From the NCBI RefSeq assembly GCF_030409635.1, contig NZ_JAUFQF010000004.1:2576241-2640240 (forward strand): DNA of 64,000 nt. Direction: 5' to 3'. Positions 46,667 through 55,895 of this stretch are shown here, one piece after another (position 1 is the stretch's first letter; every line of letters begins with the position of its first letter). Made by a program: the position numbers and the translations under genes. A model generated the notes under the pieces. It made no database searches, was not told where the DNA came from, and saw nothing but the letters and a program-made list of their open reading frames with translations. Source of the DNA: Vibrio agarivorans (lineage in GTDB: Bacteria > Pseudomonadota > Gammaproteobacteria > Enterobacterales > Vibrionaceae).

Positions 46667-47293
46667 TTAGTGACCGCCACCACCATGACCACCGCCATGG
46701 CCGCCATTACCACCACAATTACATGCTGCTTCCAACGTTACTGTAATCGTATCGCTGTAAGTACCGGCTGTAGCAAAGCCTGCTTTCTCTGGTTGAATGT
46801 AAAGTGGAATTCTTTCCAAAGTGTTAGTTAGGTGTTTCTGACCTGCGTCCCAACCATTAACTGAAAATGCTGTTACATTCTGAGCTTGCCCAGTACTAAA
46901 TACAGAGGCCATTGCGTCTGTAGATAGGTTATAAGCAATTTTTTGATGACCGCGATCGCGCTGCAATCCACCATTCTCAGAAGAGAATGAAATGTCTAAG
47001 CTCTTACCATAGTTACACCAAGCACGTAAGTTAGCGATACGCACTTTTTCGTTCATGTTAGCGGATACGTCATCTGCTGACATTTTGGCATTTTGAAGTA
47101 CTTCATCAAGCTTCACTGTGCCGTATTTACCAATACGCAATAGGCAGCGTTGAGGCACGACACCTGACACTTCAATGGTCTTAGTATCATAATCAGATAA
47201 AGCGGCAAAATTGATGGCTTTATGGAATTTAGGATCTGCTGCTGCACCACATGCGACAGAAGCGACGACTGTTGCTAGTACTAGTTTTTTCAT
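46667..47293 (-). CDS. Fimbrial major subunit with Cys/Gly/His C-terminal tail
   Basis: 208 residues. The signal peptide ends G-A-A-A at about 20. The pilin domain runs to A-G-T-Y-S-D-T-I-T-V-T-L, with two cysteines (Q-R-C-L-L and R-A-W-C-N) likely paired. After the expected last strand there is an extra tail of about 20 residues, C-N-C-G-G-N then Gly/His repeats, which is not part of a normal pilin fold and could bind metal. ATG 47293 has GAGGGA; TTG 47299 was rejected. First gene of the operon. Confidence 0.75.
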   Translation of the reverse strand: MKKLVLATVVASVACGAAADPKFHKAINFAALSDYDTKTIEVSGVVPQRCLLRIGKYGTVKLDEVLQNAKMSADDVSANMNEKVRIANLRAWCNYGKSLDISFSSENGGLQRDRGHQKIAYNLSTDAMASVFSTGQAQNVTAFSVNGWDAGQKHLTNTLERIPLYIQPEKAGFATAGTYSDTITVTLEAACNCGGNGGHGGGHGGGGH

Positions 47294-47418
47294 AATCAAT
47301 CCCTCGTTTTATTATTGCATGACTCTTGTCTTGCACTGTTATAGTAGGGGCTAATTACTGGTCAGACCTCACTAGCAAGGATGACAAATTGTCTATTTAT
47401 AGGGTGATATACGGGTGA

Positions 47419-48069
47419 CTAGTCCCCACTTATCGCCAAAGACATCAGTTCATGTCTAGAGTGTATACGTAGTTTATTCAACACCTTAGATGTATGCGTC
47501 TTGACTGTGTTAATACTGACATTCGATTTATTGGCAATTTGCGTATTGCTTAAACCATGCAGCATCAGCTTGCACACTTCATGTTCTTTACGGGTTAGTG
47601 CATATTCATCAGCAAGTTTGGTCGCCATCATATCCGGGCAGAGACCCTGATCTTGATAACGTTTGACAATCTCAGTCAGCAATGCCCTTGGATACCAAAC
47701 ATCACCAGACAGAACCACAGACACAGCTCTAGGCAGCAACTCTAACCCTAAACCTGAGTGGATGATTCCAGAATAGCCCTCCTCTACCCACTGCATGGAG
47801 TTTGCATCATGCGGTTTGATATTGACGGCGATCCAATTGGCCTTGAAATCTTTTGGACGTATTCCGTGTCGTACAGGGTTTGGCATGGTTTGAACATCAA
47901 GCAGTACACAAAGTTGATCAGATGAAAAATCAAGATTCGAATAAGAACTGTCCGTTTGCACATTTATTCCCGGAATAGCGAGTACAAGGAGCTCAGCAAT
48001 TACTCGAGAATAAGAGCGATTCGTAGAAAGTATCGTGATAGTTGAAAGTCTTGGATAGAAATTTGCCAT
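47419..48069 (-). CDS. LuxR-family CsgD/VpsT-like regulator
   Basis: 216 residues. A degenerate receiver-like N-terminus without the usual acidic pocket and phosphorylated Asp is followed by a C-terminal LuxR helix-turn-helix (L-T-R-K-E-H-E-V-C-K-L, N-T-V-K-T-H-T-S-K-V-L-N-K-L). At the linker it has V-W-Y-P-R, where VpsT has a W-[FLM]-[TS]-R c-di-GMP motif, so nucleotide binding is possible but not assured. It lies 126 bases upstream of the fimbrial operon and reads into it, so it probably activates it. Confidence 0.8.
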   Translation of the reverse strand: MANFYPRLSTITILSTNRSYSRVIAELLVLAIPGINVQTDSSYSNLDFSSDQLCVLLDVQTMPNPVRHGIRPKDFKANWIAVNIKPHDANSMQWVEEGYSGIIHSGLGLELLPRAVSVVLSGDVWYPRALLTEIVKRYQDQGLCPDMMATKLADEYALTRKEHEVCKLMLHGLSNTQIANKSNVSINTVKTHTSKVLNKLRIHSRHELMSLAISGD

Positions 48070-48266
48070 ATGATCTCACCACCTTCTGCATTCATGCCTA
48101 TAAATGTAACAAGATATGTCAAACAGTAGGCTAAAAGGCAGGCTCTATATGTCGGTGGGATCATACTTTTGAGTGACTTTGATTGTTCATTTATTGAACT
48201 GTTAATCTAGGTCAATTTTGATGCAGTAGTTTTACGGATTGAATTGATTTTGAGCGGTTTGAAACT

Positions 48267-48300
48267 AACTCAGCCCTAAGTGTTTGTTAAGGGCTGAGTT
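48267..48300 (-). terminator. Terminator after the YjiH-family gene
   Basis: AACTCAGCCC and GGGCTGAGTT form a perfect 10-bp stem, 15 bases past the stop at 48315 on the minus strand. Confidence 0.65.
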
Positions 48301-48314
48301 GTAATGAAAGTGAT

Positions 48315-49688
48315 TTAGAAAATCAGATGACCACACAGCGCAATAATTGGCAGTGTTACCAGCGTACGCAATACAAAAATCGCCATTAGCTCTAGAATGT
48401 TTACCGGGATCTTACTTGATAAAATTACCGCGCCGGTCTCAGACATAAAGATTAACTGCGTAATTGAAAGTGCCGCCACAACAAACTTGGTTAAGTCACT
48501 ATCAATCGTTGATGCTGCAATGATTGAGGGTACATACATATCGGTAAAGCCAACCATCACCGTTTCAGCCGCCGCTGCTGCTTCTGGTAGATTAAGAAGA
48601 TCGAGCACAGGAACGAATGGTGCACCAAGCCAAGTAAATAGTGGCGTCGTTTCTGCGATAACTAGACCAACGGTACCCACAGCCATCACCACTGGCAACA
48701 CTCCAAACATCATGTCCAGCGCACTATGTAAGCCTTCTTTAGCAACTGCTGAGAGACTTTTAACTTTACTTGCTCGTGCGATCGCAAGTTGATAGCCGTA
48801 ACCTACTGTTGATTGCCCGTCAGGAACAAGCTCATCATTTAACTCTGGCTTGGTTCCATCGATGTATGTGTCAGCTTTGTAGCTCAATGGCGGCAAGAAC
48901 TGAATCACCATTGCCGCAATCACTCCAGATAAACAGATCGTTAGATAGAAAGGTACGAAATAGTTTTCAAGACCAACCTGCGTCAAAACCACCAGTGAAA
49001 ATGAGATACCAACCGGTGAGAACATCGTTGCGACTACTGCTGCTTCTCTTGCGGTATATTTTTTCTGCTCATATTGCTTACTTGTCAGCAGTACGCCAAC
49101 CGTACCGTCGCCTAACCATGATGACATGCAGTCAATCGCTGCTCTACCAGGAAGACGAAATACTGGGCGCATCAGTTTGCTCAGCAACGTACCAAGCAGT
49201 TCAAGCAAGCCAAAGTTGAGTAACAAAGGGAGAAGCAGGCCTGCGAAGAAAAAAGTCACGAACAATGAAGGTAGCAAATCGTTTAGTACTAGACCACCAG
49301 TGTCGCCACTCCAAATAAACTCCGGGCCCACTTGATGGAGAGCCAGCAAAGTGAACACCGCACCAAGCACTCTAACCACAACCCATATTGGGGATAATAC
49401 AAACAAACGAGTCAGTAGCTCTGAGTTGTTTACAAACTTCGGTCTAATCACATTTGCAACCAAAGTAACCAACGCCGAGAAGCAGATGATCGCAGTTACC
49501 GTTGGTAAGATCGCATCGCCAAGAACAGCCTTTACACCCTTTGCCATCAAAGCAAGTGGGAAAGTAAAATTGCCATCAATGCTTAACGGCGCCAAGAAAA
49601 AGAACAACCCAAGTAGGGATGGAATGGCAAACATCAGAACATTTCTCGTTGTGTTCTGTTTTGTCTCTATTGTTAGTGTATCGCTCAT
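48315..49688 (-). CDS. YjiH-family inner-membrane protein (Gate/nucleoside-recognition domain)
   Basis: 457 residues with about ten membrane segments. The nucleoside-recognition (Gate) type signature is S-S-W-L-G-D-G-T-V-G-V-L-L-T, with a second G-F-T-D-M-Y-V-P near the end. The family is predicted to be a transporter of unknown substrate. GAGG lies 8 bases before the ATG. Confidence 0.82.
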   Translation of the reverse strand: MSDTLTIETKQNTTRNVLMFAIPSLLGLFFFLAPLSIDGNFTFPLALMAKGVKAVLGDAILPTVTAIICFSALVTLVANVIRPKFVNNSELLTRLFVLSPIWVVVRVLGAVFTLLALHQVGPEFIWSGDTGGLVLNDLLPSLFVTFFFAGLLLPLLLNFGLLELLGTLLSKLMRPVFRLPGRAAIDCMSSWLGDGTVGVLLTSKQYEQKKYTAREAAVVATMFSPVGISFSLVVLTQVGLENYFVPFYLTICLSGVIAAMVIQFLPPLSYKADTYIDGTKPELNDELVPDGQSTVGYGYQLAIARASKVKSLSAVAKEGLHSALDMMFGVLPVVMAVGTVGLVIAETTPLFTWLGAPFVPVLDLLNLPEAAAAAETVMVGFTDMYVPSIIAASTIDSDLTKFVVAALSITQLIFMSETGAVILSSKIPVNILELMAIFVLRTLVTLPIIALCGHLIF

Positions 49689-50192
49689 CTACAACCTCAT
49701 GATGACTATTTATGCTTAAAACTAGCATTTAATTTCACTTTGAGTGCATTGTAATTCAGTCAACTCATTAGTCAATAGTTTTAGCCGGTAAATATGCAAA
49801 ATTAGTGAATTTAAAACCAACCCTACCCGCTATCTCAGTGTGACACACTAGGTTTCATACACTCAGTAGCAGGTTCTGTCGTGGATAATCTAGTAGATGC
49901 ATCACAGCGAAATATCTAAACCGTATTCTGCATCATGTTTCAGCAACGTGACCTTTTGACACAAAGGTCTATCATCAGGATAGTTGGTAGAGTCACAGAC
50001 AGTGTGCATCGGAATAGGCATTTATAATGCCTACTCAACGAAGGTTGAAGGGGGGCAGATAATAGACGCTTGTCAGTTTGACTATAAAGGCAAGTTATAG
50101 AATAAGAAAACTTCTTGAGCCAGAGTTTCACTTGGTATTTGGATAAAATGTTCAACTCATAGTTTACATACGAGTGGCGGATGCTTAGTATC
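49689..50192. other. 504-base stretch without a supported gene
   Basis: AT-rich. It holds the upstream region of the YjiH gene with a near-palindrome AGTGTGACACACT near 49839, and a small hairpin TAGGCATT/AATGCCTA-like near 50016-50034. A 71-codon reading (49940-50155, minus) has Cys-rich, non-protein-like composition and no ribosome site. Confidence 0.4.
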
Positions 50193-50480
50193 TTATTGGC
50201 TACAGCCGATATAACGTGCAGCCTTAATCACTTCTGACGTAGAGTGCCCTTTGCGGCGAGCTTGTTCTGCGTTTTTTATCATTGCATCTTTAGCTGGTTT
50301 ATCTTGCCAGAGCTTACGCACTTCAGAGTTCACAACATCTGGTTGGGGAGTTTTGCCGAGATGTTTGTATTCGTTCCATATCGTGATGTAAGCAATAGAC
50401 TTAGCAAACAACATTCCGCGGTTTAAAAACCATGCTCCAGTGACAAAAATGAGCAAGGCGATGACTACAATTAGCCTCAT
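50193..50480 (-). CDS. Small single-pass membrane protein of unknown function
   Basis: 95 residues. One hydrophobic segment at about 3-22, then a basic helical region with E-Q-A-R-R-K-G-H-S-T-S-E-V-I-K-A-A-R. There is one Cys near the end. No family recognised, but composition and context look like a real gene. Confidence 0.5.
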   Translation of the reverse strand: MRLIVVIALLIFVTGAWFLNRGMLFAKSIAYITIWNEYKHLGKTPQPDVVNSEVRKLWQDKPAKDAMIKNAEQARRKGHSTSEVIKAARYIGCSQ

Positions 50481-50789
50481 AATCGATTCTTGATAACCCG
50501 TATATTACCAGTCCATTTTGATTGCATATTTCGGCATCCAATGGTCGGCAAATTTAACAAGTGGGCTAGGTTATTACGTGGCCTAAACAAGATAAACCGC
50601 TTTTGAACAATAACAAACACAGGTTTGCGCGCAATCAGGCTTGAGAAGATTTGACGCTTTTTGACCTAGGAAAACTTGGTAGACTTTGGTAATTAATGCT
50701 ATTGATTCAATTTAGTTTCGCTGAAGCTTTGCGACTTTAAAAAAAACAGAGCCGAAATATCGACTCTGTTTTACAGTATTCAGCTCTAG
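50481..50789. other. Stretch without a supported gene
   Basis: Contains only the terminator of the DUF1501 gene at its right end (50743-50773) and the leader of the small protein at 50480. No coding pattern seen in the rest. Confidence 0.5.
50743..50773 (-). terminator. Terminator after the DUF1800-DUF1501 operon
   Basis: AAAACAGAG and CTCTGTTTT form a 9-bp stem enclosing a CGA/TCG inner stem, with a T-run on the minus strand, 17 bases past the stop. Confidence 0.8.
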
Positions 50790-52547
50790 CTACCTGCCCC
50801 ACACCTCGATGTGTCGGAAGTTATTCCATTCTCGCAGAGAAATATTTGTATCGGTGTTACCATTACAAATGAAGCGAATATATTTAGCTTCAACCGACCC
50901 AACAGAATATTCAACCAGATCACTACTAATACCTTCGGTTGTCACTGCCATAAGATATTCATAGTGACTGCCATCTATACTCGTTTCAATATCGATGAAA
51001 TATTTGCGTACATCGCCTTGTGCCTGCGCAAACTTCAGTGCATGAACTGTTGATTGTTTATTCAACTCAACGGTGTAAATTGTACCTACCCCTTTCGCTG
51101 ACCATTTAGTATTGAAGTCACCATCGATTCCATGTTCGATTTTGTCAATTCCATTGGCATTTTCTCCACTAGCTGTCGCACCAGAAATGGTAAGTTTTGA
51201 GTCATTACCGGAGTCACAATTGCGGAATATTGGCAGAGACTTTTGATCAAAATCCTTCAAAGAGGGAAACAGTGTCTCTAAACCTGTCTCATGCACCCCC
51301 ATCCACTTCAGCAGTGATGCATGAAATAGATCGACACTCATCGTTGGCACGACACGTCCACGGCTCAGCAAATCATCGCTCCCTGGAGCAAGGTTTGGCC
51401 AATCACCGAGAATTCGCCCTCCGTGTACATCTCCACCCAGCACAAAATGACAGTTACCCCAACCGTGGTCTGTCCCTGAGCCATTCGGCTCTAGCGTGCG
51501 GCCAAACTCCGAGAAAGTAAACGTAGTCACTGACTCTGTTAGACCAAACTCATCAAGACGCTGATAGAATACAGAGAGCTGTGAGGCTAGCTCTCTAAGT
51601 AGTTCACCTTGGTTTACTTTTTGTGCACTGTGAGTGTCAAATCCACCAAGTGTGGCAGAGAAAAATTGTGCAGGCTGTTGGAATTTATCTCTATTAAGTA
51701 ATAATAATAAGATGACACGTAACTGCTGACCTATTGAAGAATCTTCGTCGAAACCAAAATCTCGGGTGTCAGCAAAAATTTGCTCGAACTCATCGAACTT
51801 ATCTTGGGCTTCATAGCATTGCTCAGCATAGTATTCTTTATAGATCGAACCTTGTGTCATGTAGTCTCGGCGAAATGCGTCATAAAGCTCTGAACCAAGA
51901 TCTTTCAACGGCATATCATTTGGCATTTTCGTACCGATACGGTTTGCGGATTTTGGAATACTGTTAGTCCAAACCGTTTGAGAGCCCATTTCGAAAATAG
52001 GGGTAAGCTCTTCTAAACTAAATGCATTTTCTAGTAAATGTGCTGATAACCCCCCCCAACCTTGGTTGGTGATGGTGTCTGCCGTATGTGTCTGAGTCAC
52101 TGCACTTTGATGATTGTGAGAGAAAATATGTACTGGCTTCAAGGTATCAATATCGACATTTTCTGTTCTCTCTTTCATCAAAGGGCCTACGTTCAAAACG
52201 GGTAGCCCTTTCCCTTCATCAAACAGCCATTTGATCGCTTCTATCTCTGGTGAAAGAGCGAGCTCCAATTGCTGATCACTTAGGTTCAATTCCAATAATT
52301 CATTTCGCTCAAAAGCTAGTGATGTGCGCAGCGTCTTATAATCATCGTACTTGGCACTATTTTTTGGTACAAAGCAGTTAAATCCATCATTACCACCACC
52401 TAAATTAATACCGACTAGGGCCTTATAAGGCATCGTATTGTCACAGCGCGAGGTCAACGCATGTGCGGCTGGACTTGTTAAATTAAGCGCTGTTACACCC
52501 GCAGCCGATACGCCGCCTTTAAGAAAAGATCGTCTTGAAAGCTTCAT
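50790..52547 (-). CDS. DUF1501 family Tat-exported protein with C-terminal discoidin-like domain
   Basis: 585 residues. A twin-arginine signal (S-R-R-S-F-L-K-G) ends at about P-A-A-H-A. The DUF1501 domain (about 40-445) has F-S-E-F-G-R-T and D-H-G-W-G-N, the metal-binding-like motifs of the sulfatase/phosphatase-related fold. The last 140 residues (about 445-585) resemble an F5/8 type C (discoidin) module, with W-S-A-K-G at the start and Y-I-R-F-I-C and I-E-V-W-G-R at the end, suggesting binding to a polysaccharide. It starts 5 bases after the DUF1800 stop. Confidence 0.85.
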   Translation of the reverse strand: MKLSRRSFLKGGVSAAGVTALNLTSPAAHALTSRCDNTMPYKALVGINLGGGNDGFNCFVPKNSAKYDDYKTLRTSLAFERNELLELNLSDQQLELALSPEIEAIKWLFDEGKGLPVLNVGPLMKERTENVDIDTLKPVHIFSHNHQSAVTQTHTADTITNQGWGGLSAHLLENAFSLEELTPIFEMGSQTVWTNSIPKSANRIGTKMPNDMPLKDLGSELYDAFRRDYMTQGSIYKEYYAEQCYEAQDKFDEFEQIFADTRDFGFDEDSSIGQQLRVILLLLLNRDKFQQPAQFFSATLGGFDTHSAQKVNQGELLRELASQLSVFYQRLDEFGLTESVTTFTFSEFGRTLEPNGSGTDHGWGNCHFVLGGDVHGGRILGDWPNLAPGSDDLLSRGRVVPTMSVDLFHASLLKWMGVHETGLETLFPSLKDFDQKSLPIFRNCDSGNDSKLTISGATASGENANGIDKIEHGIDGDFNTKWSAKGVGTIYTVELNKQSTVHALKFAQAQGDVRKYFIDIETSIDGSHYEYLMAVTTEGISSDLVEYSVGSVEAKYIRFICNGNTDTNISLREWNNFRHIEVWGR

Positions 52548-52552
52548 AGCTG

Positions 52553-54049
52553 TTACCCCTGAGTCATAAATTCTGGTGATAGAATGAGTTGCGTAATAAG
52601 CGCACGCAACACATTGTCGTTATTTCGATTTGCTCGTGAAACAAATTCATAAATAATGTCCTTGGTCTTTTCGCTCATCGACTTTGCAAACAAATGCTTA
52701 TCTAGCTCATTGATTAAATTGTGAATGCTATTGGTATTGTCTTTATCTGCGAAATGACGTTCAATGGCCGGTCGATTCATATATGCACTGGAACCACTTT
52801 GAGACTCAAGGCGTACCGCTAGATCGGTCACTTGTCGGAAGTAGTGGTAGATGTCATCCCAGTTATAAAGTTTGAACTCGGGAGCTGCTAAGCCTGTGAA
52901 ACGAGGATCGTTAGGCGCCTCTTCTGGCTGATAGTAATAAAATACGCTTGGTCCATGCATAATGGTTCTTCTGTCATGCCAAGAATAGGCATTCGGTAAC
53001 ATGGCGTATTGTGGTTTCAGGGTGAGGTTAAGCGCACGAAAGGCGTGTGAAAGCACAATCAGTGGATCACGTATGAGCCCATCGGTGGCATCTTCACGAC
53101 TATAACTTGCTTCGTGATCAGTTAATATGGCTTTGAGCAATACAGTCATATTCAAATCGCTGCTTCGAAACGCATTACTCACTCGTTGCACAAAGTCTTT
53201 CGACGGGTTCGATGACACCATTTTTTGAATAAAGAACTTTGCAACGAAAGGAGCGATATTATCGTGCTCACACAAGATTCGAATATAGGATTTTAAGTCT
53301 TCTTCGGCGCTGCCACCAGCATAGATCTCTTTACCTAAAATTGTTTTCTTATCGAGATTGTGTGCATCGTCTTTCTCACGCATTGGCCTGAGCCAATCAT
53401 CATTATGTAGCCCCCATCCTGTCATCACTTTCGCCCCCTCTTCTATATCTTGTTGAGAGTAAGACGGCACTGGACGACCTAAATCATCTGTCATGATGGT
53501 TCCATCGTTGTTCAACATCGCTGGGCCGATGGTGAACAGCTGCATTAACTCACGTGCAAAATTCTCATCAGGCGCTACGCCCTCAATATGATCGTTGTTG
53601 AGATAAGTTAAATATTGTCCCATAACGGGTGATGTCGCCATATGGAAAAGAAGCGCTTCAAAATCACCAAAACAATGCTGTGAGAGGATGTCATAGTATT
53701 GCGAAAACGCGATACGTCGCTCACCACGTTTTAATTCGGGGTCATTTTTGCTTACTACGAAGAGTTGAGTCAGGACATAACTAACACGATGCCTAAGAAT
53801 ATCGTTTCTGTTGATCAGCATGTCGGTATACGCAACATTAAAGTGGACATCTGTCCACTTCTCTTCATCGTGCAGCTTCTGCATCTCATTTTGACGATTG
53901 ACGAGTGAGGTGCGCCAGTGTTCGACTTGAGAATCTATCCAAGATTCAATACTGCCCTCTTCTTGTACTCTTTCGACATCACTGCTTTTAAAGCCCATAG
54001 TGGCTTGTAATAGGAGTTGTTGAACTCTCTTATTGTTTAACGTCTGCAT
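52553..54049 (-). CDS. DUF1800 family protein
   Basis: 498 residues, first gene of a pair with DUF1501. Typical segments are Q-Q-L-L-L-Q-A-T-M-G-F, D-E-N-F-A-R-E-L-M-Q-L-F-T-I-G and V-M-T-G-W-G-L. These two families nearly always occur together and are thought to act on or export an extracellular polymer, but the role is unproven. No signal peptide is visible here, so export of the pair may rest on the Tat partner. Confidence 0.88.
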   Translation of the reverse strand: MQTLNNKRVQQLLLQATMGFKSSDVERVQEEGSIESWIDSQVEHWRTSLVNRQNEMQKLHDEEKWTDVHFNVAYTDMLINRNDILRHRVSYVLTQLFVVSKNDPELKRGERRIAFSQYYDILSQHCFGDFEALLFHMATSPVMGQYLTYLNNDHIEGVAPDENFARELMQLFTIGPAMLNNDGTIMTDDLGRPVPSYSQQDIEEGAKVMTGWGLHNDDWLRPMREKDDAHNLDKKTILGKEIYAGGSAEEDLKSYIRILCEHDNIAPFVAKFFIQKMVSSNPSKDFVQRVSNAFRSSDLNMTVLLKAILTDHEASYSREDATDGLIRDPLIVLSHAFRALNLTLKPQYAMLPNAYSWHDRRTIMHGPSVFYYYQPEEAPNDPRFTGLAAPEFKLYNWDDIYHYFRQVTDLAVRLESQSGSSAYMNRPAIERHFADKDNTNSIHNLINELDKHLFAKSMSEKTKDIIYEFVSRANRNNDNVLRALITQLILSPEFMTQG

Positions 54050-54392
54050 ACGTTTTCCTTGCTAACTTTAGGTTTCGCAGGGAAATATACTGATAAACAC
54101 CTATCGATTAATGGTTATATCATGATGTCGTCGTCACGCTTCCAATAATCATACAACTAACCGCAAAATCACCGTAAACTATTGACTTAACATCACAAAT
54201 AGCTAGCAAAAATACTCTAGTAACAAAATGTAAACCAAGAATTTTAAATATTAACAAGTATATGAAATGTTAATTTTACATTAAGATAGGGTCATTATTA
54301 TGTAGTTTTCACACATCGCACTGTGAGTGCGTGATGATAGATTTGCGTTTGGTTTAATATCTCTAACCAAATCTACAAAGAAATTAACATTC
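54050..54392. other. Promoter region without a supported gene
   Basis: AT-rich region between divergent units, including the leader of the DUF1800 operon. A small hairpin TTTGGTT / AACCAAA (54348-54371) lies near the start of the broken EIIB gene. No coding pattern seen. Confidence 0.5.
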
Positions 54393-54670
54393 ATGCTTAT
54401 TGAACTACTCAAACAGTTGATATCGAGCAGCAGGTAGAATCGATTCTCGAAGCCATTGGTGGCGTCGAGAATATTCTGGAGACTGATGCTTGTGCATCAC
54501 GATTAAGGTTGGAGCTGATTACAACTGAGTTCGTCGATCGCCAACAATTGCAGCAGACAGGAGCATACGGTGTGATAGTGCTAGATGAAAAAAACGTGCA
54601 TATTGTTTATGGTTTCAAAGCTAACCTCTATTCTCAAGTCATCGAATCGAGGCTCGTCTCTTTGAACTAA
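54393..54670 (+). pseudogene. PTS EIIB-like domain gene, frame-disrupted
   Basis: The reading frame from about 54403 to the stop at 54668-54670 encodes a glucose-family EIIB domain: I-G-G-V-E-N-I, then D-A-C-A-S-R-L-R-L with the phosphorylated Cys, and G-A-Y-G-V-I-V-L and Y-G-F-K-A-N. It has no usable start: an in-frame TGA lies at 54400-54402. The ATG at 54393 opens a different frame (M-L-I-E-L-L-K-Q...) that ends early. Joining the two would need a one-base change near 54412, giving about 91 residues. So it is a decayed or shifted stand-alone EIIB, or a sequencing error. Confidence 0.65.
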
Positions 54671-54733
54671 AAGTTACGATCAATATCCATCACTTTCTGC
54701 AAGCCGTAGCACTCAGCTTTAATTGACTCTAGA

Positions 54734-55669
54734 TTAGTTACGGCAGTTGCCTGCTCGGCGATAACCCGCCTCAATTGCCTTCTGCTCTGAGCTAAATAGA
54801 GCGATGTTTTTTTCGCTAATTTGATTATAGCTTGGGCAACCTTCCGGTAGATGATACACCTTTGAGTTTTTATTCCCTCTAACAAAACGTACGTTGAAGT
54901 TCATCGGAACACTTTGGGCTCTGTAAGCATCCATTAGCCCTTCTCGGCTATTCTGATGCCCCAACTTCCACACTCGTTCACCGGTAACAAAAGGGTTACT
55001 GTGACCCATCTGTTGCGCGATTCGTTTATCTCGCTCCACTTCCCATGGTGAAACAGGAAAACGGTTATGCCATTGCATTAAGATCCGCTGTTGTGACGTC
55101 GACATGTTTAAGCCGTACCGGTCAAACATATAGAAATAGACGCGTGCAATCTGGCCCTTCACCTCATCCCTCGGTTCGGCGAGACGATTTTTAAAATCGA
55201 CCTTGAATTCACATTGTCCGTACAGACTGGCGCGTTGATTAAACTGACTGAAATTAAAGTTTGAGCGATCGCCATTAACTTCACCAATCGAGGGGGTTAA
55301 GTTATGCATGTCCGCTTCCATCACTGCAAATACAGGGTCATTGCGCACACAGTTTTTACGACCACCGTCTTGCCAGCACTGGCGTGCACGTCCGAAGTTT
55401 GATGCTGGAACAATGTGTTCCCATTCGATACGTTGTGCTCGTGTTTCATTCTTGCGAACTTCATAACCACAACTTTGCAAATCCACTCTGCCGCCACTGC
55501 GCCCGGTAAACTCATACTGACATCCACAATAGAACGTCCCGTTTTGCGTTTGGTCGAAATAGACGTTCTGTTTCGCCAGAACTTTAGCATGACTGAAATT
55601 GTTTGGTGCCGCATGCAAACCAGAGGCAAAGATCAGAAAAGAAACGGACAAAAACCATCGAAAAGACAT
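54734..55669 (-). CDS. Secreted endonuclease I (EndA/Dns/Vvn family) with C-terminal extension
   Basis: 311 residues. The signal peptide ends L-H-A. Endonuclease I core: E-W-E-H-I-V-P-A-S (catalytic His and Glu) at about 78-86, N-L-T-P-S-I-G-E-V-N-G-D-R-S-N (metal-binding Asn/Glu region) and many disulfide-forming cysteines. The last 45 residues (V-R-G-N-K-N-S-K-V-Y-H-L-P-E-G-C) are an added metal-site-like module seen in other secreted nucleases. It digests extracellular DNA. ATG 55669 starts a proper signal peptide; upstream in-frame codons do not. Confidence 0.88.
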   Translation of the reverse strand: MSFRWFLSVSFLIFASGLHAAPNNFSHAKVLAKQNVYFDQTQNGTFYCGCQYEFTGRSGGRVDLQSCGYEVRKNETRAQRIEWEHIVPASNFGRARQCWQDGGRKNCVRNDPVFAVMEADMHNLTPSIGEVNGDRSNFNFSQFNQRASLYGQCEFKVDFKNRLAEPRDEVKGQIARVYFYMFDRYGLNMSTSQQRILMQWHNRFPVSPWEVERDKRIAQQMGHSNPFVTGERVWKLGHQNSREGLMDAYRAQSVPMNFNVRFVRGNKNSKVYHLPEGCPSYNQISEKNIALFSSEQKAIEAGYRRAGNCRN

Positions 55670-55895
55670 GTAACAACCTAATACATAACGAGCTTCTAGC
55701 TCTAATTTCACCCTGAATTTGGGCTCGAGCACTCACTGCTCTATTGATAGAGCGAATGATATAGCAGTTTAGTATTTGCGACTAGCTTCACGGTTCTATT
55801 TTCTGATTTTAAGCGTATTAAAATTCTTAATAGACGCTATAAAACACCCTAAATCGAGTTTTCAGTATATTGACCTCAAACTAAAGGAGGTACCT

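Noticed and set aside
49940-50155. 71-codon minus-strand reading
   Set aside because: Cys/Leu/Ser-rich composition unlike a protein, and no ribosome site.
54410-54420. Classic -1 slippery heptamer for the EIIB gene
   Set aside because: The bases at the junction do not fit X-XXY-YYZ in the ATG frame, so programmed slippage is only one unproven option.
54667-54885. 72-codon minus-strand reading within the nuclease gene
   Set aside because: It is an out-of-frame shadow of the endonuclease I C-terminal module.
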